From assembly GCA_965153355.1 (NCBI GenBank), contig OZ231126.1:75020001-75084000 (forward strand): a stretch of DNA of 64,000 nt. The letters run 5' to 3'. The notes below the pieces were generated by a model. That model made no database searches and was not told where the DNA came from. It saw only the letters and a list, made by a program, of their open reading frames with translations. Below are positions 36,201-64,000 of this stretch, piece after piece. The stretch comes from Flaccisagitta enflata. Lineage: Eukaryota; Chaetognatha; Sagittoidea; Aphragmophora. How positions within the stretch are numbered: the first letter of the stretch is position 1; each line of letters begins with the position of its first letter. A program made the translations under genes and the position numbers.

Positions 36201-37420
36201 GTTTTAGCTTTCATTTGATATATCACATGGTAGGATTTGAGAAATTTGCGCATTTCAATGAATAACTCCGTGACAATATGAGACAGTATGTTCGTTGACG
36301 TTTCCGTCACTTTCTCAACTGATCAGTAACATCATTCGCTTTAAACGAAACAGATTTGAGGAAGCAAATTGAGATCATCTTTTAATTTATGTAGTAAAAC
36401 ATATGCTGACGTTTCTGCTGCTAGCGTTTTTCAGGATCGCCGAAAATATTTTTTGAAAACAGATTTGGATTCAGCGTGGCACGTTCTACATCGTGATTAT
36501 GCGTGTATTGGCAATTGGGCCTCTATAAGAGATCAAATGGCGGTTTTCTAAGATGATATCTTTTTTCTGTCAAATACACTGATTTTAACCCGAAAAAAAA
36601 ACACAGTGACTCATCATTATGACCATTTAAGACAAACTTGAACATAAACCAAGTCATATTTTTAGATGCGTCCTCGCATCTCTATAAGAGGGTCTGTCCA
36701 TCCGTCCTTCCGTCGGTCCGTCCATTGGTCCGTCCGTCCGTTACGCCTCTTTAAAAATCGCGTTTCTCAGCTGTTTTTGGCCTCGGCGAGAAGGTATACT
36801 GAATCAAACGATCGATACATGTGTTTTCAGAGACTTCTTTGACTCTTATGTCAGATATTCCAGCAGTTTATCTATCTGGTAAGTCTGTTCATCCATCTGT
36901 CTAACGCGAATTTCGTTCAACGTAAGGACACAGTCAGGACGCATCGTTGCCCGGTGGGGCTTGTTATAGTAGTATACTATATTTACCAACAATGAGCGTT
37001 ATTGAAATTTCTACCAACTTTTTTTCTCTGTCTTTCTCTCGCAATCAGCACGGTTTAGTAGGCTACTATAAAGTAAAAGAGCTTCGAATTCTTTTCAAAA
37101 TATCGCCATTTTATATTTTTTAATGTTTTGTCCCCCCCCAAAAAAAAACAAACAAGAAACTATGCCATCGCTTAAAGGCGTTTTTTTATCATTGATACAT
37201 TTTTCATTATGTGCTGTTTATTTTTGTTTATTTTGTTTTGTTTTCTATCCCTTTTCCAGGGGAGCTGAGCTGATCAATCGAATTCTCATCAAAGCGGTTT
37301 TGGACGAAAAGGAAAAGGAAAAGTCAATTCTGCGGAAAATCAAGAAAAACATGGACAGAATCAAGCAACAGCAAGCCAAAATGACGGAAAGGGTGGTGGA
37401 ACCGACTGACCACTACGAAG
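31534..37420 (+). CDS. Piezo: Piezo mechanosensitive ion channel, four internal exons (partial)
   Basis: Four plus-strand exons (31534-31591, 33849-33960, 34848-35013, 37260-37420) splice in frame to about 165 residues. The product matches a contiguous Piezo segment as I remember it: a membrane helix (LLFYNFLVIFIKSCLQ), a cysteine-bearing loop (DKCRECNNP), KLEEAGLFVDGICFAFLLLQ corresponding to the vertebrate LPVEEAGIIWDSVCFFFLLLQ region, then ALASRGAEL, then a basic coiled coil (MDRIKQQQAKM, like QMERIRAKQEK). Piezo proteins are very large trimeric plasma-membrane channels, about 2,500 residues in vertebrates, that open with membrane tension. The segment lies in the peripheral blade and beam portion. 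Splice sites are good and there are no stops. Upstream and C-terminal exons were not recognised, so either the gene extends well beyond the window or the locus is incomplete. Confidence 0.82.
31771..32038. mobile_element. Foldback MITE with Tc1-like CAGTC ends
   Basis: Ends CAGTCTATGGACATTTC are inverted repeats. The arms extend inward through GATATGTCAGCAGTTTGGT and repeated TTTCAACCCGTTGAAATC blocks, which are themselves palindromic. The left end is preceded by TA. It lies 180 bp downstream of Piezo exon P1. Confidence 0.7.
32492..32625. repeat. (TTTC)n array
   Basis: In the Piezo P1-P2 intron; about 30 units. Confidence 0.95.
33126..33203. repeat. (TGTC)n then (TC)n array
   Basis: Tetranucleotide to dinucleotide switch in the Piezo P1-P2 intron. 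Confidence 0.95.
33660..33848 (+). repeat. Tandem copies of the Piezo P2 acceptor region (about 60 bp unit)
   Basis: Units of 59-60 bp repeat the branch, pyrimidine and acceptor region plus the first bases of P2. AG acceptors lie at 33668-33669, 33728-33729, 33787-33788 and the apparently true one at 33847-33848, each followed by TTGATG or a close variant. Use of an upstream copy would put the in-frame TAG of the next acceptor into the mRNA. Confidence 0.85.
33849..33960 (+). CDS. Piezo: Piezo exon P2
   Basis: 112 nt reading LMACEFANIFEVHRLDG, then FLYFFGLHDIYDKCRECNNP, plus one base. It continues FIKSCLQ|LMACEF as in other Piezo proteins (LLACVF). Acceptor TTTTTAG, donor CCCG|GTAAGT. Both splice sites are present in several tandem copies in the adjoining introns. 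Confidence 0.8.
33955..34240 (+). repeat. Degenerate tandem copies of the Piezo P2 donor region (about 30 bp unit)
   Basis: Repeated GATCCCGGATTCCCGGTAAG-like units follow P2. Intact GTAAG donors begin at 33961 (used), 33993, 34063 and 34094. Later units are decayed (CAGCAAATTAC, GGCAATTCAT, GGCAAATTATATTTC). Confidence 0.8.
34364..34691. mobile_element. hAT-type MITE, copy 2
   Basis: 328 bp, same family as 31185-31517 (GGGAAATAATCAAAGG, GCGATGCGACGCGTCGCGGG interior). Ends CAGGCCTGTATATAGTTCTA and its near complement. The target duplication is decayed (CTTTAGTT versus CTTTTCTT). It lies in the Piezo P2-P3 intron. Confidence 0.8.
34848..35013 (+). CDS. Piezo: Piezo exon P3
   Basis: 166 nt, acceptor CTTGCTCCAG, donor TCAAG|GTTTCA. 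It contains the best Piezo match: LEEAGLFVDGICFAFLLLQ, then RMFQTRYFQFVVAELKAQ, then NALAS. A membrane helix is followed by an amphipathic segment. A hAT-type MITE ends 156 bp upstream. A (GAAT)n array starts about 15 bp into the following intron. Confidence 0.87.
35025..35145. repeat. (GAAT)n array
   Basis: Begins 12 nt after Piezo exon P3. Related GAATGAATGA text continues to about 35300. Confidence 0.9.
35300..36655. other. Piezo P3-P4 intron DNA
   Basis: GAATGAATG relics, then AT-rich sequence. 35930-36060 shares a block (CATTTGAAAGCCCTTCGAAA) with the MITE at 42657-43055. Confidence 0.5.
36658..36965 (+). mobile_element. SHE copy, GATGCGTCC type
   Basis: TTTTTAGATGCGTCCTCGCA hairpin, CTCTATAAGAGGG, GTCC/GGTC array, then GTCAGGACGCATCGTTGCC and GGGGCTTGTTA. 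It lies in the Piezo P3-P4 intron. Confidence 0.78.
37260..37420 (+). CDS. Piezo: Piezo exon P4
   Basis: 161 nt, acceptor CCCTTTTCCAG, donor GAAG|GTAGAT. The junction with P3 gives LASR|GAEL, which is conserved in Piezo. The rest is a charged helix (VLDEKEKEKSILRKIKKNMD, then RIKQQQAKM) ending PTDHYE. A (GT)n array follows 30 bp after the exon. The next exon must begin with two bases completing a G codon. Confidence 0.85.
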
Positions 37421-37452
37421 GTAGATAATAAGACATGTCGATTGTTTGCTTG

Positions 37453-37733
<281 letters not shown>

Positions 37734-37740
37734 GAGGAGA

Positions 37741-38022
37741 GAACAAGCCCGACCGGGCAACGATGCGTCCGGACTGTGTCTCTGCGAGTATTGACTAAAT
37801 ACGTGACATATATGGAGATAAAGATGGACGGACAGATGAAGCGACAGAATAGTGCATGAGGCTCTCAAAACACGTTTGTTGATCATTAGATTCAGTACGG
37901 GATCTCACCGTGGCCTAAATCAGTCGAGAAACGCGGTGGTCGCACAGGCGTTACGGACGGACGGACGGACAGACGGACAGACCCTCTTATAGAGTTGCGT
38001 TCCTGACGGACGCATCTAAAAA
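37741..38022 (-). mobile_element. SHE copy, GATGCGTCC type
   Basis: Minus strand: TTTTTAGATGCGTCCGTCAG, CTCTATAAGAGGG, GTCC array, then CCGGACGCATCGTTGCCC and GGGCTTGTTC. Confidence 0.75.
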
Positions 38023-38239
38023 CAGAGATGAGAAGATTGAGCGCAGAAAACTTGAGAGATCTTACGTCTAGATTTGCACAATATATTGAGAGATGTCCAA
38101 CAGAAAAAATGGTCGCATAACCATAAGCGTTTGATGGTCAGAGGTACCCGATGCCCCTATAACTGTGTGTATGTGGGGATAAGATTGTGAGAAGTGTAAT
38201 GGCCATTTATCAAATCATGGCTAATGATACAGTCTTGAG

Positions 38240-38855
38240 CGTCAAAATAAGTCTTTTGGGTTACAGTATGAACTGAGATTTGGATCCGTAAGCTTGATTT
38301 GCTCTGGGGCTGAGATTTTGGCTCTGAGACCATGATCTGGCACTTGAGGCTGGAATATGGGATTTGAAGTTGATATTTTAGCCTCGAGAATAGGATTTGA
38401 GCCTTGCAGCTGGGATTTGGGCCTCAAGGCTTAGAGTTGGCCTCAAAGATGAGATTTTGGCTGAGTGTAATGGTGATCTTTTATTTTTGTAGCACTAGCT
38501 TTATTACAAATTGTCTGACTGGTGTAACTCAGAATCAGGTTATTCAACTTCTCGCCACTTAAATTAAGTTGGAAAACGTGGAAAACTAAATTTATTGGTT
38601 TTTTTTTATTCTTTTTTTCAATTTTTCCTGTATAAGTTAGTTTCTGATTGAATGCGGAGTGCCACTGTCAATTACTTGACAAATAAGGACATATAAATTA
38701 TAATATCATTCATTTGGGTCTTCAAGCTGGGATTTTGTCCCAAAGGCTCAAATATGTGGGGGGGAGTGGGGAAATATACAGGAGGAGGATAAGAGTAAGA
38801 AGTAGGAAAAATTTCCTCATATGGTCATCGGCCCCTTTGGAGCCACTGCCCATAA
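38240..38855 (-). mobile_element. Family 2 element, interrupted
   Basis: GGGATTTGGGCCTCAAGGCT-type units at 38270-38465 and again near 38720, separated by 250 bp of unrelated AT-rich DNA, ending TGGTCATCGGCCCCTTTGGA and CACTGCCC. Confidence 0.6.
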
Positions 38856-39198
38856 ATGAGCTGGAGATTGAGCACGTTCTGAGATGTATGTGAATGTACA
38901 TTTACAGCAAAGGCTTTTTTGAAGCGAGGAAAAAATCCGCTTTTTATGGAGAAGAGGAAAGTCATTCATTTCCAGGAACCGGGATCTCTCAACGGACATA
39001 AGAAAGGCTCTCTTTCATTCATCATTATTTTTTTCATTCACTTATCAATTGTTTCATTCATCCGTTCATACATTCTAACATTCATTCATACAGTTTATTC
39101 AGTATCCAGTATCCAAGATCTCTCGAGTCTCGTAAAACATCGAATGTATTTAGGCAGCAGTACCTTTGACTTACTAATGTAGTAATGTACTCTGAATT

Positions 39199-39929
39199 CA
39201 AAAGCGACTGATACCATTATCGTGCTTAAAGTATTCATTTTAGAAATTCAAATTGGTTTTGTCTGAAAGCTACCATTTATTCATGCAAAATTTCATAGCA
39301 CTGGGCCAAGCAGTTTAGCTTCCACATAGTTTTGAGTAAAAATGTGACTTACTCCATGTGAGGTTTTTCAGAAATATTGATAAACTGACATCTGTAGCTT
39401 TAAATCAATGTTTTTTCTTTATGAATCAAACAAAAATGGCCAGATTAGTCTAAAAAGTAAGATATTAGTCTTAGTTTACGCATTTCTAAAATAGAAATTA
39501 CCAAGAGACTGAAATTCATATTGCAAATCGGATTTTTTCCTCTGATCTTTTTGGTTTGAGCAGGTTTTGCGTCACATCACTGGTCATTGATGACCAAAAT
39601 CTCCACAAAAATGGCAAAAAATCAAAAGTTATGTAAAAGAAGGGTCAATTACCTTCCTATCATGAACAATCTGATGGTTTCTAGTCAATCCACTTGAAAA
39701 TTATAAGGAAATATTGATGTCAAGTTGCTCAATAACATGATTTCAGGGCAAAAATTCTAAATATTGTATCACATTTCAAAATTAGGTGGAAGCTAAACCG
39801 CTGAAGCCAGTGCTTTGAAATTTTGCATGAGCAAATGGTAGGTTATCTATTTTCAGACAGAACCAGTCAGAATTTTTCAAAATGAAAACTTTAGGCACCA
39901 CAAAGGTTTAGCTGGTATCAGTTGCTTTT
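39199..39929. mobile_element. Foldback element, about 731 bp
   Basis: The terminal segment from AAAAGCGACTGATACCA, continuing about 135 bp (through AAGCTACCATTTATTCATGC and AGTTTAGCTTCCAC), is repeated inverted at 39785-39929. The middle is AT-rich without a frame. Confidence 0.7.
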
Positions 39930-39939
39930 GATTGCAGGG

Positions 39940-40110
39940 GTTATACGTCATCACCATGTGTATAATACGTCATCAGTCATCACCATGTGTCTTATGTCAT
40001 CATGTGTGTTATACGTCATCACCATGTGTGTAATACGTCATCAGTCATCACCATGTGTGTTATGTCTTCATGTGTGTAATACGTCATCAGTCATCACCAA
40101 TGCGTCATCG
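39940..40110 (+). repeat. Minisatellite ATACGTCATCAGTCATCACCATGTGTGT
   Basis: About six variable units of 20-30 bp directly after the 731 bp foldback element. Confidence 0.8.
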
Positions 40111-40339
40111 GTCGTTCGTGTTTTTCCGCTATCCAGCTTTATTATTCTGTTCTTACATCTGCGTCTTGATTTCATCAATTAACAACTCCCCCAAGAAAAC
40201 TTCTCTTTCATATCCTCCTTTTCCTTCGCTCTTCTCGTCCGCCTGATCCTCCTCTTCTTCCTTCTCTTCCTTATCTTCCCCCAAGACAAGTCATTATCAA
40301 TTATACTACGCTGGAGTATCACTGGGAATCTTCTTCGAC

Positions 40340-40405
40340 ACATTCATTCATTTATTCATTCATTCATTTGTTTATTCATTCACCGATTCATTCACTGCTA
40401 ATCTT
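40340..40405. repeat. (ATTC)n array
   Basis: Imperfect CATTCATT units. Confidence 0.85.
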
Positions 40406-40462
40406 TCATTTGTTCATTCAATAATTTGTCAATTCTAAAAACAATTCATCAATTTATTCATG

Positions 40463-40547
40463 TTTTTAGTCGCGTGCTACACGACTCTACACCCCGCTAT
40501 GTCGGTCCGTCGGTTGGTTGGTTGGCCGGTTGGTCGGTGGTCCCCTT
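40463..40547 (+). mobile_element. SHE 5' part interrupted by family 2
   Basis: TTTTTAGTCGCGTGCTACAC, CTCTACACCCCGC, (GGTT/GGTC)n, ending where GGGCAGCGGCCCC begins. Confidence 0.6.
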
Positions 40548-40735
40548 TTTGGGCAGCGGCCCCAAAGGGGTCGATGACCTATGCTTTCAAACAGGGGAAT
40601 TTTCTCCTCCTCCTCCTCCTTCTCCGTACCCCCCCCCCACCTCCAGGCCCATATTTCAGCCTAGAAGCCCATATCCCAGCATTGAGGCCCAAATCCCAAT
40701 CTTGAGGTCCAAATCCCATCTTATAGTAGAGAACG
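40548..40735 (+). mobile_element. Family 2 element, 5' half, inside a SHE copy
   Basis: GGGCAGCGGCCCCAAAGGGG, CGATGACCTATGCTTTCAAA, (CTC)n, then GGCCCAAATCCCARTCTTGA-type units. No right end. Confidence 0.65.
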
Positions 40736-41294
40736 GAAACTTCGCACCTCCAATTTGATTAAAATAATCGTTGAAAATCAGCTTAATTCCGCGCGGAAAT
40801 GGGTTGGACATGTGAATGTACTAAACCATGATTACATAGTATTTAGTCATATTTTTGATTACACTGGTGAAATCATGTCAGGACGCACCTGAAAGCATCA
40901 GAAAATGATGAAAATCTTGAAGAAAAACAAATGACGCAAACCTTAGAAATTATCTAAGTTCATTTCAACTTTTAGCAAACGGGAGGGGGCCTCAGTATTT
41001 TTCTGTCTGCTTCTTTCACGCATACATATGTATATGAAAGAGGACATCCAATACTGTCAGAAACTGTTTTCAAAAAATATTTCTCCGATGCGAACCCTTT
41101 CTATGAATCGCATCTTTCCATGACAGTTTTGCATAAAAACTACTGAGCAAAATGACTTCAGTTGACAGTTTCTGATGGAAGTAAGTATGATTGAATGAAG
41201 ATTTTGACCTAGTTTCTGACTTTCTGTTAGGTTATTGTAGTCTAGTATATATAAAAGATGAATGCGGTTAATGTTTTTTTGGACAAATACTTTT

Positions 41295-41517
41295 AACAAG
41301 GCCAACACCTTACAGTCGCGTGCGGTTGTTAAGACTAAAAGACTAAAAGACTAAATGTAAATTGACTTAAAATGACATAAAGTGACTTTGAATAACTTAA
41401 AATGAATCAAAATGACATAAAACGACGAGAAAAAGCTAAGTGTGACTGACCGACGGATGGACAGACGGACCAACCAACGGACAGAGCGGGTCATAGGGTC
41501 GTGTGCACGCAACTAAA
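41295..41517 (-). mobile_element. SHE copy
   Basis: Minus strand: TTTAGTTGCGTGCACACGAC, GTCC/GGTT array, AAGTCATTTT-type units, GCACGCGACTG, TTGGCCTTGTT. Confidence 0.65.
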
Positions 41518-41587
41518 GATACCCAATAATACTTATTTCAACAATATTTGCAACAAAAACGATGCAGAATTTTTGGGCTTTCCCATA

Positions 41588-41872
41588 CTACTTACAGCCA
41601 AAATCCTTCTTAGGGGCCAAAATTCTGGCTTCGAGGGATTTGGGCCTCAAGACTAGGATTTGGGCCTCAAGGCTGGGATATGGGCTTCTAGGCTGAGATA
41701 TGGGCCTGGAGGTGGGGGGGACCGAAGGAGGAGGAGGAGGAGGAGAAAATTTCCCCGTGTGAAAGCATAGGTCATCGACCCCTTCGGGGCTGCTGCCCTG
41801 CTCCCCCTCAACTTCAACCACAACCTACTAAGGCAGGGCACGGGTACCGCTGACCATCTAACGCTTTTGCGA
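41588..41872 (-). mobile_element. Family 2 element
   Basis: Units of GGGCCTCAAGGCTGGGATAT type, (GGA)n, GAAAGCATAGGTCATCGACC, CCTTCGGGGCTGCTGCCC, GCACGGGTACCGCTGACCAT. Confidence 0.7.
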
Positions 41873-41875
41873 CTA

Positions 41876-41998
41876 TTACTTTTTCGACGTTTTTGAGCTT
41901 TTTGAGCAAACTGCTCCTGCCCAGATGCCCTGGTGACCTTCTCCAGCACTGCTCCTGCCCACCCGCACGCGACTAGGGTAGCCGTGTATTCGGCCTTG
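41876..41998 (+). mobile_element. SHE 3' part next to family 2
   Basis: TGCTCCTGCCC repeated, CACCCGCACGCGACTAGGG, TAGCCGTGTATTCGGCCTTG. The 5' part is absent; a family 2 copy adjoins on the left. Confidence 0.6.
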
Positions 41999-42261
41999 TG
42001 TTCTTTCAATCAGTCAACCATCCATCCATTCATTCATTCATTTTTTTCATTCCTTACTATTCTTTGTCAGTGACAGTGACAGTGACAGTTGGGCCACTGC
42101 CCCAAAACTTAAGTAAAAAACAAGACAAAAAAATATCAAGACAATCTAAATATGCATTGATTACGAAGCAGTTATCAAGAAAATGCATTCAATGTAAAAA
42201 TCGAAAAAGCAGCGGTAAAAGAGACAGAGGCATATATGATTAAGTGAGAAACAATTCCCGA

Positions 42262-42412
42262 CACAAGGCTACCAAAGTCGCGTGCGGGTGGGCAGGGGCA
42301 GTGATAAAAAAGGCTAACCAAGAATTTGGGCAGGAGCAGTAGTGCAAAAACCACCCTTGAACGCCGAAAGAGCTAAGCGTTACGGACGAATCGACCGACA
42401 GTGGGTTATTTT
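42262..42412 (-). mobile_element. SHE fragment downstream of the LRRC20-like gene
   Basis: CACAAGGCTACCAAAGTCGC, GTGGGCAGGGGCAG and GGGCAGGAGCAG motifs, ending in a short GACC repeat 50 bp beyond the LRRC20-like stop. Confidence 0.5.
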
Positions 42413-42419
42413 CCAGTTC

Positions 42420-42463
42420 ACCAGTAAAGTCAGTCCATCAGTACAGTCAGTCCATCAGTACAG

Positions 42464-42473
<10 letters not shown>
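42420..42473 (-). repeat. 17 bp tandem repeat across the LRRC20-like stop codon
   Basis: Minus strand: three units ATGGACTRACTKTACTG; the first contains the last two sense codons and TAA. Confidence 0.8.
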
Positions 42474-63988
<21,515 letters not shown>

Positions 63989-63990
63989 CC

Positions 63991-63998
63991 TGACGTCA
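63991..63998. promoter_or_regulatory. CRE-like palindrome TGACGTCA immediately upstream of the LRRC20-like ATG
   Basis: A perfect 8 bp TGACGTCA, the consensus site of CREB/ATF bZIP factors, 2 bp upstream of the ATG. A second copy at 63921-63928 belongs to the duplicated exon. Whether either is used is unknown. Confidence 0.45.
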
Positions 63999-64000
63999 CC

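Noticed and set aside
38908-39005. Possible Piezo exon after TTTACAG (AFLKRGKNPLFMEKRKVIHF)
   Set aside because: The phase fits exon P4, but there is no pyrimidine tract, no donor and no recognised similarity.

Overview
The window looks like nuclear DNA of an invertebrate animal. It has GT-AG introns, two animal gene families (a Piezo channel gene and an LRRC20-like leucine-rich-repeat gene), a degenerate TTAGGG-type interstitial telomeric patch, and a very high load of microsatellites, minisatellites and short non-autonomous transposons. I cannot name the species or phylum from sequence alone. Most long open frames are simple-sequence artefacts (CVCV, SLSL, RERE, THTH, KERKKE) and are not annotated as genes.

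Positions 1-31,500 hold almost no recognisable coding sequence. This part contains long (AC)n, (AG)n, (GAAA)n and (TTTG)n arrays, several transposons with readable terminal inverted repeats and target duplications (hAT-like 7,781-9,290; a 1.56 kb element at 4,608-6,170; a 728 bp element at 27,115-27,842; mariner/pogo-like MITEs), a broken LINE ORF1-like fragment at about 20,364-20,942, and many copies of two uncharacterised dispersed families. I call family 1 SHE (stem-hairpin element). Family 2 is a GC-hairpin element carrying an internal tandem array of about 20 bp units.

Positions 31,534-37,420 carry four consecutive plus-strand exons of a Piezo mechanosensitive channel, joined in frame with good splice sites. 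The second exon is bracketed by tandem copies of its own acceptor on one side and its own donor on the other. A hAT-type MITE sits inside the polypyrimidine tract of the first exon. The N-terminal and C-terminal Piezo exons are not identified.

Positions 42,464-63,988 contain what appears to be a complete minus-strand LRRC20-like gene. Seven coding exons of 39-126 nt join to a 210-residue protein, with introns of 0.4-7.3 kb full of repeats. Exon 1 is partly duplicated, a TGACGTCA (CRE-like) palindrome lies just upstream of the ATG, and exons 2, 4 and 5 are flanked by complementary simple repeats. If the Piezo gene continues to the right, LRRC20 would be nested antisense in a Piezo intron longer than 26 kb. 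No operons or RNA genes were recognised.
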